64,000 nt of DNA from Xenorhabdus lircayensis (GTDB taxonomy: Bacteria > Pseudomonadota > Gammaproteobacteria > Enterobacterales > Enterobacteriaceae), in contig NZ_JACOII010000039.1 of the NCBI RefSeq assembly GCF_016306625.1, forward strand, positions 52,673 to 116,672, in the 5' to 3' direction. The number at the start of each line of letters is the position of its first letter. Within the stretch, counting starts at the first letter, position 1. The notes under the pieces were generated by a model that had not been told where the DNA came from, did not search any database, and worked only from the letters and a program-made list of their open reading frames with translations. This document shows, one piece after another, positions 43,585 through 51,942 of the stretch. Both the position numbers and the translations under genes were made by a program.

Positions 43585-45459
43585 TTAACCCATTTGTCCA
43601 TTGCCGAGATGTTTTACGCGGCGTTTCACTTCTTCTTGTTTGCCAGTGTTGAATGGGCGGGCATCGGGGCTGCCGAGATAGCCGCAGACACGGCGGATCA
43701 CTGAAACATGGGCCGAGTCATGATTGCCACATTGAGGGCAGGTGAACCCTTTGCTGGTACAGGCAAATTCTCCTGTAAAACCACATTGGTAACATTCATC
43801 AATTGGCGTATTGGTGCCATAGTAAGGAACGCGTGAATAGCTGTAATCCCAAACATCTTCTAACGCTTTCAAATTATGTTGCAGGTTGGGATACTCGCCG
43901 TAACAGATAAAGCCGCCATTTGCCAATGGTGGATAGGGGGCTTCAAAATCCAGCTTATCGTAAGGATTAACCTTTTTCTCCACATCCAGATGGAAGCTGT
44001 TGGTGTAATAGCCCTTATCGGTGACACTTTGAATCACACCAAACTCGGCGGTATCCAGACGGCAGAAACGGTCGCATAAATTCTCGCTTGGCGTACTGTA
44101 CAGACTGAACCCATAGCCCGTTTCCAGCTTCCATTGATCAACTGCCTGACGTAAACGTTTAATGATGGAGATAGCTTTCTGTTGGCGCTGTTCATCATCG
44201 AAGAGATGAATATGGTTACCATATAACGCATTTATCGTTTCATGGATGCCGATATAGCCCAACGAGATAGACGCGCGACCCTGTTTGAAAATCCTGGCAA
44301 TATTGTCATCGGCTTTTAGGCGTACACCACAAGCACCTTCCATATAGAGGATCGGAGCAACGCGAGCCTTAGTATTTTCGAGGCGAGAAATTCGAGTCAT
44401 CAGGGCTTTTTTCGCGAGCAACAAACGCTTATCCAAAAGTTGCCAGAAAGCGGTTTCATCACCTTTAGCTTCGAGCGCAACGCGGGGCAGGTTCAGGCTA
44501 ATTACCCCCAAATTATTGCGTCCTTCGTGAATTTGCTGCCCGTTTTCTTCATAAACGCTGAGAAAACTGCGGCAGCCCATTGGTGTTTTAAACGATCCCG
44601 TCACTTTGACCACTTGATCATAATTGAGAATATCGGGATACATGCGTTTACTGGCACACTCTAGCGCCAATAATTTGATGTCATAGTGGGGATCGCCAAA
44701 TCGGTGATTCAACCCATCACGAATGGCAAAAACCAATTTAGGGAAGACGGCGGTCTTGCGGTTTTTTCCCAAGCCAGCAATGCGGTTACGCAGAATAGAA
44801 ATCTGAATCAGACGGGATTCTTTTGACGTTCCCAATCCGAACCCGAATGTGACAAACGGCGTTTGCCCGTTGGCGGTATGCAGCGTATTCACTTCGTATT
44901 CCAGAGACTGGAAAGCGTCATAACACTCTTTTTCTGTGCGAGCCTCTGCGTAGGCGGCTTGCTCCGTAATCTTCCATTCTTTCGCAATTGCCAGATGCTT
45001 GTCATAACTGGCTTTCACGAAAGGCGCGAGGACTTCATCAATGCGATTAATGGTCGTGCCCCCATAAATATGGCTGGCTACTTGCGCGATGATCTGAGCA
45101 GTAACCGCAGTGGCTGTGGAAATGGACTTGGGCGGCTCAATTTCTGCATTTCCCATTTTAAAGCCGTCGGTCAACATGCTCTGTAAATCGATCAGCATAC
45201 AGTTGAACATGGGGAAAAACGGGGCGTAATCCAGATCATGATAGTGAATTTCTCCCTTTTCATGCGCCAGAATCACATCATGCGGCAGCATATGCTGTTT
45301 GGCATACTGTCTGGCGACGATCCCAGCCAATAAATCACGCTGGGTTGGGATCACTTTACTGTCTTTATTGGCGTTTTCATTGAGCAGCGAGAAATTATTT
45401 TGCTCGATCAGGCCGCGAATTTCCTGATCTAACCGATCATGCCATTTATGGGAATTCAC
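43585..45459 (-). CDS. nrdD: Anaerobic ribonucleoside-triphosphate reductase lacking the ATP-cone
   Basis: 624 residues from the GTG at 45459, chosen because GAGGAG stands seven bases upstream; an ATG at 45501 adds 14 residues overlapping a DnaA box. From QEIRGLIEQ on it follows E. coli NrdD closely, including the four zinc cysteines (CYQC and CPQC) and the glycyl-radical site RRVCGYLG near residue 593. The N-terminal ~90-residue ATP-cone, where ATP and dATP set overall activity, is absent, and no remnant lies upstream. Catalysis should be possible, with dATP inhibition lost. Confidence 0.93.
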   Translation of the reverse strand: MNSHKWHDRLDQEIRGLIEQNNFSLLNENANKDSKVIPTQRDLLAGIVARQYAKQHMLPHDVILAHEKGEIHYHDLDYAPFFPMFNCMLIDLQSMLTDGFKMGNAEIEPPKSISTATAVTAQIIAQVASHIYGGTTINRIDEVLAPFVKASYDKHLAIAKEWKITEQAAYAEARTEKECYDAFQSLEYEVNTLHTANGQTPFVTFGFGLGTSKESRLIQISILRNRIAGLGKNRKTAVFPKLVFAIRDGLNHRFGDPHYDIKLLALECASKRMYPDILNYDQVVKVTGSFKTPMGCRSFLSVYEENGQQIHEGRNNLGVISLNLPRVALEAKGDETAFWQLLDKRLLLAKKALMTRISRLENTKARVAPILYMEGACGVRLKADDNIARIFKQGRASISLGYIGIHETINALYGNHIHLFDDEQRQQKAISIIKRLRQAVDQWKLETGYGFSLYSTPSENLCDRFCRLDTAEFGVIQSVTDKGYYTNSFHLDVEKKVNPYDKLDFEAPYPPLANGGFICYGEYPNLQHNLKALEDVWDYSYSRVPYYGTNTPIDECYQCGFTGEFACTSKGFTCPQCGNHDSAHVSVIRRVCGYLGSPDARPFNTGKQEEVKRRVKHLGNGQMG

Positions 45460-45478
45460 AATAGGGCTCCTCGATATG

Positions 45479-45531
45479 TTATCCACAGGCGAAAATGACA
45501 TGAATGCTCGTTTTTTGTTGGATGTGGATAA
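45479..45531. promoter_or_regulatory. Two perfect DnaA boxes, inverted, upstream of nrdDG
   Basis: TTATCCACA at 45479-45487 and its exact complement TGTGGATAA at 45523-45531. Both equal the high-affinity DnaA 9-mer. They lie 20-72 bases before the nrdD start. In E. coli, DnaA boxes control nrdAB. Confidence 0.7.
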
Positions 45532-45543
45532 TCTTGTGCATAA

Positions 45544-45590
45544 ATACTACATATAGTGATTTATTATTATTTAAGCACAATATATAGATT
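45544..45590 (-). promoter_or_regulatory. Paired NrdR boxes upstream of nrdDG
   Basis: Read on the minus strand, TCACTATATGTAGTAT (45544-45559) and AATCTATATATTGTGC (45575-45590) both fit the NrdR consensus acaCwAtATaTwGtgt. Their 31-bp spacing, three helical turns, is the classic NrdR arrangement. NrdR-ATP/dATP represses the nrd operons. Confidence 0.88.
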
Positions 45591-45617
45591 ATTTAAGCTA
45601 ATATACAACCTACAAAG

Positions 45618-45631
45618 TTGATCTAAAACAA
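45618..45631. promoter_or_regulatory. FNR-like site upstream of nrdDG
   Basis: TTGATCTAAAACAA has one perfect FNR half-site and a degraded second half (consensus TTGATnnnnATCAA). Plausible because nrdDG is FNR-activated in E. coli. Confidence 0.4.
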
Positions 45632-45682
45632 AGAAAGAGAGAGTTAACTGGGAGGGAAGAGAGAAAGCCAGGCAGAAAATAA

Positions 45683-45711
45683 CAGCCCTGATACCGAGGT
45701 TATCAGGGCTG
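45683..45711 (-). terminator. Terminator of ridA
   Basis: CAGCCCTGATA / TATCAGGGCTG stem followed on the minus strand by TTATTTT, 14 bp past the ridA stop. Confidence 0.85.
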
Positions 45712-45724
45712 AGAAAACGGCAAA

Positions 45725-46111
45725 TTAGCTGCGAACAGCGATCGCTTCGATTTCGATTTTCACATCTTTTGGCAGGCGGGCAACTTCAACACATGAACGG
45801 GCAGGAAATGGCGCATTATGTTCAGAGAAGAACGCTTCGTAAGCCGCGTTCACGGTTGTGAAGTCATTCAGGTCTTTGACAAATACCGTGGTTTTTACGA
45901 TATCAGCTACTTTCAGGCCAGATTGCTCAATGATAGCCTTAACGTTTTCCAAAGATTGACGGGCTTGAGCTGTAACATCTTCAGGGATAGCACCGGTTTT
46001 TGGATCAACAGGGATCTGACCGGAAGTGATAACCATGCTGCCCAGATCAACACCCTGAACATAAGGGCCGATTGCCGCTGGTGCATTCTCGGTATGAATA
46101 GAACGTGACAT
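45725..46111 (-). CDS. ridA: Enamine/imine deaminase RidA
   Basis: 128 residues, the Rid/YjgF fold with the catalytic arginine in PARSCVEVARLP and the signature YVQGVDLGSMVITSGQIP. It hydrolyses reactive 2-aminoacrylate-type imines. It follows pyrI on the same strand, the order seen in E. coli (pyrI-ridA). Confidence 0.97.
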   Translation of the reverse strand: MSRSIHTENAPAAIGPYVQGVDLGSMVITSGQIPVDPKTGAIPEDVTAQARQSLENVKAIIEQSGLKVADIVKTTVFVKDLNDFTTVNAAYEAFFSEHNAPFPARSCVEVARLPKDVKIEIEAIAVRS

Positions 46112-46253
46112 TAGAAACTCCTGTTTAACGTCTAAATGGAAAAATTTTGCGAGATCGCCATTATAGTGATCCCTGGACTTGCATCAATTGATACAGGACA
46201 TTCTTATATACCCTTCCTCTTTCAAGTTGAGTATAAATTGCCTGAATTGACTC

Positions 46254-46718
46254 TTAATCGTTATTGATGACGGCTTGGCGATCAAACTCTTTTTCACAGT
46301 ATTTACAGTGTAGTACCACATCATCTTTGGTTGACATCACGCGGAAGCTACTTTCGACTGGCTCATTGTGGCTGATGCAATTGCTGTTTGGGCAGACAAG
46401 GATACTGTCGATTTGCTCTGGCAGATTGATTGGCAACTTTTTGACGACAACATAATTTTCAATGTTATTGATTGTGGCTTGTGGCGCATACATGGCGAGC
46501 TGGTTTGCTTGCTGCTCCGTCAGGAAGGTATTCTCAATCTTGATCAGATCTTTTTTACCCATATGATTGGAAGGCAGATTCAGGCCGATGGTAATGCGCT
46601 GGTCTGTTTCGGTCAGTTTGAACAGCGACAATAATTTAAAGCCGACATGAGCAGGAATGTGATCGATCACTGTGCCACATTTAATGGCTTCTACTTGTAG
46701 TTGATGGTCTTGAGTCAT
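46254..46718 (-). CDS. pyrI: Aspartate carbamoyltransferase regulatory subunit
   Basis: 154 residues (153 in E. coli). The N-terminal allosteric domain binds CTP/ATP ([18 protein letters not shown]). The zinc domain keeps all four cysteines (CPNSNC and CKYC). It is normally cotranscribed with pyrB, but here pyrB starts about 10 kb away, so pyrI must use its own promoter. A GAATACCG / CGGTATTC hairpin (46728-46746) lies in its leader, next to a GGAGGAGG stretch. Confidence 0.96.
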   Translation of the reverse strand: MTQDHQLQVEAIKCGTVIDHIPAHVGFKLLSLFKLTETDQRITIGLNLPSNHMGKKDLIKIENTFLTEQQANQLAMYAPQATINNIENYVVVKKLPINLPEQIDSILVCPNSNCISHNEPVESSFRVMSTKDDVVLHCKYCEKEFDRQAVINND

Positions 46719-46956
46719 GTTGTGTCATGAATACCGTTTCGGTATTCCTCCTCCAGATATTAGGGGATTAAGGAAAACGGTCTATTTTGTCACAGACGAT
46801 TTGGCATTTCATCTGATGAACTCTTTAATTTAAAAGACGATTTAAATCATTGATAGAACGAAAATAAAATTTGATGGTATGTGTTTCTGTTGCTAATCTG
46901 TAAAAATATTGTTGTTTAAATATTCGCTATTCTAATATTACAGTGTAAGGTCGAAT

Positions 46957-47703
46957 ATGTTGCTATCTATTTCTTCTGAAAATATAGACGTGGATAAAAA
47001 TACTGTGGAAAAAATTGCAGTGGGGAGAGGCTTTGATTGGTCGGTAATTAGTGAAATCCCTATTTATGAATGTCATGAGCCTTTAGAGATCATTATTGAT
47101 ACAGATAAATTAAAGCAGCAATCGGTTTATTTTTTTGCGGGAATAAAAGGCTCCATTGAATATTGCTTGGTGAGAAAAAGCGTAGCTGAAAAACTCATAA
47201 TGGCATCACAATTACTGCCTGCCCATTTAGGGATTTTGGTATTGGATGGCTGGCGTTCACGGGAAACTCAGCAGGCATTGCAAGATAAAACACTGGCCAA
47301 AATAGCGGCTCAATATACTGACTTATCGCCTGAAGAACAGCAGCGGCTGTTGCAGCAGTTTGTGGCTCCAGCATCAGTGGAAGAAAATCAAGTCACTCCT
47401 CATCTGACGGGCGGTTCCGTGGATGTAACACTTTTCGATATGGAATCCGGTCAAGTACTGTTTTTGGGTACAGAGTTTGATGAAGTCAGTGAGCTTTCTT
47501 ATACTGCGGCGTTAGAAAAAGCGCCAGAAAAAAATATGCCAGCCACCTTATATCGTCGATTATTATATCAAGCCATGACTCAAGTTGGATTTAGTAGCTT
47601 ACCGACTGAATGGTGGCATTATGATTACGGTAACTCCTTGTGGGCATTTTATAAAAATCAGTCTGCCATTTATGGTGCGATAGATGGAACACCACATCAT
47701 TAA
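46957..47703 (+). CDS. VanX/DdpX-type D-Ala-D-Ala dipeptidase (M15D family)
   Basis: 248 residues, no signal peptide, so cytoplasmic. Zinc and catalytic residues of M15D are visible: Arg100 in LDGWRSRETQ, His149 and Asp156 in TPHLTGGSVDVTL, Glu218 and His221 in PTEWWHYDYGN. It probably cleaves D-Ala-D-Ala or related dipeptides. It is followed 71 bp later by a DUF819 permease on the same strand, suggesting import and hydrolysis as a pair. It lies inside the accessory block between pyrI and pyrB. Confidence 0.85.
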   Translation: MLLSISSENIDVDKNTVEKIAVGRGFDWSVISEIPIYECHEPLEIIIDTDKLKQQSVYFFAGIKGSIEYCLVRKSVAEKLIMASQLLPAHLGILVLDGWRSRETQQALQDKTLAKIAAQYTDLSPEEQQRLLQQFVAPASVEENQVTPHLTGGSVDVTLFDMESGQVLFLGTEFDEVSELSYTAALEKAPEKNMPATLYRRLLYQAMTQVGFSSLPTEWWHYDYGNSLWAFYKNQSAIYGAIDGTPHH

Positions 47704-47774
47704 AATAAGTCAATAATTTAATGAATGCGTGCGTGAATATCCTATTTTTGATTTGATAAACTTCAGGGAAAATA

Positions 47775-48992
47775 ATGAAAAACACATTCATTGCAGCCGA
47801 CAACTCATTAATGCTCTGGGCTTTTATTATGATAGCCGTCGCTGCCGCCATAATGGCGGAGCAGCGTTTTAAATGGGCATCTAAAATACCGGGAGCAGTG
47901 ATTGCATTGATAATTGCTGTCTTTTCTTCCAATTTAAATATTATTCCTACCGAAGCACCTGCTTACGATGCTGTCTGGGGATATATCCTGCCATTGGCGA
48001 TCCCCTTATTATTATTTAAAACTAACTTGCATAGCATTCTTAAAGAAAGTGGGCGGTTACTGATGCTGTTCTTGATTTCTTCCATCGCTACCATGATTGG
48101 TGCGATTGTTTCTTTCTGGCTTTTCAGGGCCTACATACCAGAATTAGATAAAATCAGCGGCATGATATCTGCCTCTTACACGGGAGGAGGTGTTAACTTT
48201 GCGGCAATGTCCGCCAAGCTGGAAACTTCCCAAAGCATGGTGGCATCTACCATTGTTGCTGATCACTTTATGATGGCAGCCTATTTTATTATTCTGATGA
48301 TCTTATCCGGCTGGACAGTAGCGAGAAAATTCTGGGGCAGTCCACATACTGACTTAGTAGAAAATGATCCCAAGTTGGATAAATCCCAAACTCTGGCAGC
48401 CGCGTATTGGCAACCGAAAAACATTGCCCTGAAAGACATCGCCTTATCATTGGCATGGTCGATTTTTATTGTCGCACTGTCATTTCAGCTCTCATCATGG
48501 TTAAAAGTCCTGCTTGGGCAACCAAACAACATCTATCAAGAACTGATTTTTAGCCTGATCACTGATAAATACCTGCTTCTTACCACCGTGACTTTTATTA
48601 TTGTCTCTATATTTAAAGAGACATTCAGCAAACTGAATGGCACCCAAGAGTTGGGGACTTACGCCATTTACATGTTCTTTGTCGTGATCGGCATACCGGC
48701 ATCCATACAAGCCATTCTCAACCATGCGCCACTGCTCTTTGCCTTCGTCCTTGTGATTGTCATGCTCAATCTGATACTGACCTTTGCTGCGGGGAAAATA
48801 TTTAAATTCAGCCTTGAGGAAAGCATCCTTGCCTGTAATGCCAATATTGGTGGGCCAACGACTGCGGCAGCAATGGCAATCAGCCGCGGCTGGATCAATC
48901 TGGTCGGCCCGATAATGGTGATTGGCACTGTGGGTTATGTGATTGGGAATTACGTGGGGACATTTGTTTATTTTGTGGTGGGGAGGATGTAG
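47775..48992 (+). CDS. DUF819 (YjcL-like) integral membrane protein
   Basis: 405 residues with about ten to twelve hydrophobic helices and no signal peptide. DUF819 hallmarks include SASYTGGGVNFAAMS and CNANIGGPTTAAAMA, inverted-repeat segments reminiscent of secondary carriers. The substrate is not established; next to the dipeptidase gene a peptide or amino-acid role is an inference. Confidence 0.85.
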   Translation: MKNTFIAADNSLMLWAFIMIAVAAAIMAEQRFKWASKIPGAVIALIIAVFSSNLNIIPTEAPAYDAVWGYILPLAIPLLLFKTNLHSILKESGRLLMLFLISSIATMIGAIVSFWLFRAYIPELDKISGMISASYTGGGVNFAAMSAKLETSQSMVASTIVADHFMMAAYFIILMILSGWTVARKFWGSPHTDLVENDPKLDKSQTLAAAYWQPKNIALKDIALSLAWSIFIVALSFQLSSWLKVLLGQPNNIYQELIFSLITDKYLLLTTVTFIIVSIFKETFSKLNGTQELGTYAIYMFFVVIGIPASIQAILNHAPLLFAFVLVIVMLNLILTFAAGKIFKFSLEESILACNANIGGPTTAAAMAISRGWINLVGPIMVIGTVGYVIGNYVGTFVYFVVGRM

Positions 48993-49012
48993 CTTAGATT
49001 CGTTAATTTTTT

Positions 49013-49061
49013 CAGTCATGTATCCAAAGAGTGAGGATGACCACTTTTGAATACATGACTG
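49013..49061. terminator. Long hairpin between convergent DUF819 and phosphoesterase genes
   Basis: CAGTCATGTAT pairs perfectly with ATACATGACTG; additional pairing (CCAAAGAGTG with CACTTTTG) continues inward. Probably a bidirectional terminator. Confidence 0.65.
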
Positions 49062-49109
49062 CCAGCGGACTCAACTTTCAAACTTTAGAGTAGCTAAGGG
49101 TTATAGATA

Positions 49110-49853
49110 CTAATAAATGCATGATGTTATAGATAAATCTGGTGAGAAATTTATGATATTGAAACCAAAGCCTGTTGATATTTTTACTGTCTCTGTGCCT
49201 AATAGCCATTGGAATGCAACAGCAGGAGCAACACATGTTGTCATATTATTATGATGCCAAGTGCGAGGTGTGTGGGCATGTCCGCTGCCAATAAACCTAA
49301 CCTTATATTTATCACATAGTTCCAATAGTTCTTTGGCGTTGTTCAGCATGCAGCTATCAACAATTGGTGTATCAACCGGTATAGCATGATGATGCATGAA
49401 TATAGCTGTATTAAATCCGCTGTTTTTAATGATTTTTCTTTCTAACTCTGCAAAATTATCTTTAGATATAAAACCGTAATCTTCCCCTTCGACAACAGTA
49501 TCAACAGAAATAATATGCCAAGTATTATTGTTATATTCACAAGAGGTGATGATATATTCGGATTCTTCTTCTGTAAGTGCTGTATCAAAGTTACTTTTGA
49601 TATCATGATTGCCAAGTATAGCAATATAAGGTGTTTTTAGAGACTCCATTTTATTTAAAAAATATCTATATGAGTCAACATCTCCATCATTTGAAATATC
49701 ACCAGATACTACAACTAATTCTATTACCGTAAGGCTTTTTATCCTACGTATTTCCTCAAAAACAAAATCGAAGTTATCATAAGTACTTACATCAAACATT
49801 CTTTGTTCTCTGCTTCGGGTTAAATGTAAGTCTGTTAAGTGAATAACTTTCAT
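49110..49853 (-). CDS. Calcineurin-like metallophosphoesterase (CpdA-like)
   Basis: 247 residues. All metal motifs of the family are present: Asp8-x-His10, Gly51-Asp52, Gly81-Asn82-His83-Asp84, the His154-156 run, and His192-x-His194. The layout is that of class III cyclic-nucleotide phosphodiesterases, but substrate cannot be read from sequence. Its ATG overlaps the stop of the VUT gene (ATGA type), making it the last gene of a four-gene AT-rich operon. Confidence 0.85.
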   Translation of the reverse strand: MKVIHLTDLHLTRSREQRMFDVSTYDNFDFVFEEIRRIKSLTVIELVVVSGDISNDGDVDSYRYFLNKMESLKTPYIAILGNHDIKSNFDTALTEEESEYIITSCEYNNNTWHIISVDTVVEGEDYGFISKDNFAELERKIIKNSGFNTAIFMHHHAIPVDTPIVDSCMLNNAKELLELCDKYKVRFIGSGHAHTPRTWHHNNMTTCVAPAVAFQWLLGTETVKISTGFGFNIINFSPDLSITSCIY

Positions 49854-50548
49854 TTTTTATTACCTCTGAAATGAAATGGGTTGTATGATATGTTCCAATC
49901 GTATGTATCTGTTGACTCTAATTTTTTTATCTTATCTGCCAAGACAATGCCTACAGGTAGAAGGATGATGGACATGAAGACCTTATAAGACCATGTTGTT
50001 GCAATTATTATGATTAATTCATTGAAGCTATATTTTGAAGAGAGGCTTATAGGGTATGCTGATAGTAAAAGAGATGCCTGAGTAATCATTGAAGCAATGA
50101 TATATCTGATGAAAAAAAATCGACCAAGAAAAACTTTTTTTAAGGTAGAGATAACGAACCCGTTTATAAAGTAAGAAATTGGTACAGAAGTCCATGTTCC
50201 CACCATAACACGCCAGAATTCACCAAACAATGACTTAAAATTCATTGATATTTGATTATTTTCGGGCTGAGTATGCGATGCTATAAATATAATCATTACA
50301 AAGATTGATTGGCATAAAACTATGGTCCAGACAGTTTTTACTCCTTGCCTGTATCCATAAACCTCTGTCTGAATCGTGGATATAAGGAAATAAAATGAGA
50401 ACAAAATTCCACTAAATGTAATTTTAAAGCCATTAAAATCTAGGGTCTTATATACAAGAACATCACAAGTTATCATTATTGTGACGGATAAAGAAATGAA
50501 TAATGAGTTATATTTTAATTTTGGGTCATTGGGATAATTTTGAGTCAT
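49850..50548 (-). CDS. VUT-family membrane transporter (queuosine-precursor-transporter-like)
   Basis: 232 residues with about six transmembrane helices. The VUT signature lies near residue 62 (TEVYGYRQGVKTVW) with GTWTSVPISYFINGF further on. YhhQ, a family member, imports 7-deazapurine queuosine precursors; whether this divergent member does so is unknown. Starts and stops overlap its neighbours by four bases on both sides, so translation is coupled. Confidence 0.8.
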   Translation of the reverse strand: MTQNYPNDPKLKYNSLFISLSVTIMITCDVLVYKTLDFNGFKITFSGILFSFYFLISTIQTEVYGYRQGVKTVWTIVLCQSIFVMIIFIASHTQPENNQISMNFKSLFGEFWRVMVGTWTSVPISYFINGFVISTLKKVFLGRFFFIRYIIASMITQASLLLSAYPISLSSKYSFNELIIIIATTWSYKVFMSIILLPVGIVLADKIKKLESTDTYDWNISYNPFHFRGNKK

Positions 50549-51027
50549 TTTATCACCTTTAATCTTGCGGATTTAGATGATTTTATTTTTTCATCTCTTG
50601 AGATTTCATCAGAAATTCTTCGTCCATCTTTTAAGCCCGACATATAGGCTATTCTTACAAGGCTCGTTGGGTCTATTTTTTCCACTATATTCTGATCTAC
50701 AAGTAGTTCTTTTCCATTTATCTGTCTGCGAGAATATGCATTTTGTATTATTAATGACAAGTCTCTCGTCTCTTCTATTATTTCGAATTTCTGTTTTTCT
50801 CTCATATCATATTCTTCAAACCGTGTTATGAATATGAGATCGGCAGGATTGATATTGTATAATAAATCACTTTCAAAAATATCTTCTGCTGTTGCTTTTA
50901 TGCATGTATGTGTTCCTAACTCTTTCAATATGTAAAATCCCTTTTCTTTTATTGGATCGAATTTCTGCAAGCTATATATATAACGAGGTCTGAATGTTTT
51001 TTTGAAAAAATCAATTATTTTATCCAT
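50545..51027 (-). CDS. Unrecognised 160-residue protein of the VUT-phosphoesterase operon
   Basis: 160 residues, soluble, without signal peptide, basic at the C-terminus (KSSKSARLKVIK). The first ~25 residues are basic and aromatic (FFKKTFRPRYIYSLQKF); the middle is alpha/beta-looking (DLLYNINPADLIFITRFEEY). I do not recognise the family. It overlaps the VUT gene by four bases and follows the repressor gene by 10 bp. Confidence 0.65.
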   Translation of the reverse strand: MDKIIDFFKKTFRPRYIYSLQKFDPIKEKGFYILKELGTHTCIKATAEDIFESDLLYNINPADLIFITRFEEYDMREKQKFEIIEETRDLSLIIQNAYSRRQINGKELLVDQNIVEKIDPTSLVRIAYMSGLKDGRRISDEISRDEKIKSSKSARLKVIK

Positions 51028-51037
51028 GATGCATTTC

Positions 51038-51691
51038 CTATTTTAATTTTTTAATTGATTTAATCACAACCCCAATTATTGTATAATTCTGAGTTAAGAC
51101 TGTGTTTCGTTCGTTTCCAATTCCTAATATTGAAAAGTAGACTCCACTTTCACCTACAAAAACCTGTCTAAAACAGATGGGAGTATCTTTAATTTTTACG
51201 AGAACTACATCACTGTCACAAAAGCTTTCGGTTTTAGAAACTATTGCGATGGTGTTGCTGTCAAAGTATGGAGATAAAAGGTTATTTGAAAATTCTACTG
51301 CGAAAATAGAGCCTTCTTGATCATATTGAATACTGATTTTATATAAGTTTGTGTTGACTATTTTCCCAGATGTATAGCCATCCAATTCATCATAACGAAC
51401 TAGAGGTACTGATGAAATAATTTCTTCATTCCCATTTGACTCAGATAATTTATTGTCTGTAATTTCACCAATATTTACACCAAATACATCCGCAATGGAT
51501 GAAATGGTAGCAATCGTAGGGTTTCCAACACCACGTCTGAGACTGTTGATAGTGGCAATTCCGAGACCTGTCAACCTGCTCAGAGCTTGTGAATCTATAT
51601 TGTTTTTTTTCATCAAAAAATCAATGTTTTGTGCGATGTTGGACAACAGAACATCAGCTTCAGTTGTTTTTATATTGTTCGATTCTTGCAT
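51038..51691 (-). CDS. XRE-family repressor with degenerate S24/LexA-like domain
   Basis: 217 residues. The N-terminal helix-turn-helix spans about 16-78 (SQALSRLTGLGIATINSLRR). The C-terminal region resembles the S24 peptidase fold of phage repressors. Where the catalytic serine and lysine should be there are Asn137 (SNNLLSP) and Arg175 (CFRQVF), so self-cleavage is unlikely and the domain may sense a ligand or only dimerise. It is the promoter-proximal gene of the operon. Confidence 0.8.
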   Translation of the reverse strand: MQESNNIKTTEADVLLSNIAQNIDFLMKKNNIDSQALSRLTGLGIATINSLRRGVGNPTIATISSIADVFGVNIGEITDNKLSESNGNEEIISSVPLVRYDELDGYTSGKIVNTNLYKISIQYDQEGSIFAVEFSNNLLSPYFDSNTIAIVSKTESFCDSDVVLVKIKDTPICFRQVFVGESGVYFSILGIGNERNTVLTQNYTIIGVVIKSIKKLK

Positions 51692-51735
51692 TATATCATC
51701 TCTTTGATAATATATTGTCGTGCGTTGATATTTAT

Positions 51736-51759
51736 AATCTTATGTTATCTATTAAGATT
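51736..51759. promoter_or_regulatory. Putative operator upstream of the XRE repressor
   Basis: AATCTTA (51736-51742) and TAAGATT (51753-51759) form a perfect 7-bp dyad with a 10-base spacer, 45 bp upstream of the repressor start in AT-rich promoter DNA. Such placement fits autoregulation. Confidence 0.5.
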
Positions 51760-51840
51760 TTGTAATACAAGTGCTCGGCATCAGGGAAACCCCATAGCTC
51801 ATGTCGGATTCTAAGGAAGGGATATGAAAAGAAAGGAATG

Positions 51841-51942
51841 ATGTCTTTATGGTGGGATGTGGGTAATTTGTGTCAAGAAATAGTCTTCCTGATCGCTATG
51901 CTCAACGTTTACTTGTTGAGTATAACGATCGGGAGATGTTAA
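51841..51942 (+). CDS. Possible 33-residue membrane peptide
   Basis: The frame MSLWWDVGNLCQEIVFLIAM... ends in SITIGRC and reads as one hydrophobic helix. Another ATG stands immediately before it, and AAGAAAGGA precedes that. It is divergent from the repressor. It may be a small membrane toxin, a leader peptide or chance; no family recognised. Confidence 0.3.
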   Translation: MSLWWDVGNLCQEIVFLIAMLNVYLLSITIGRC

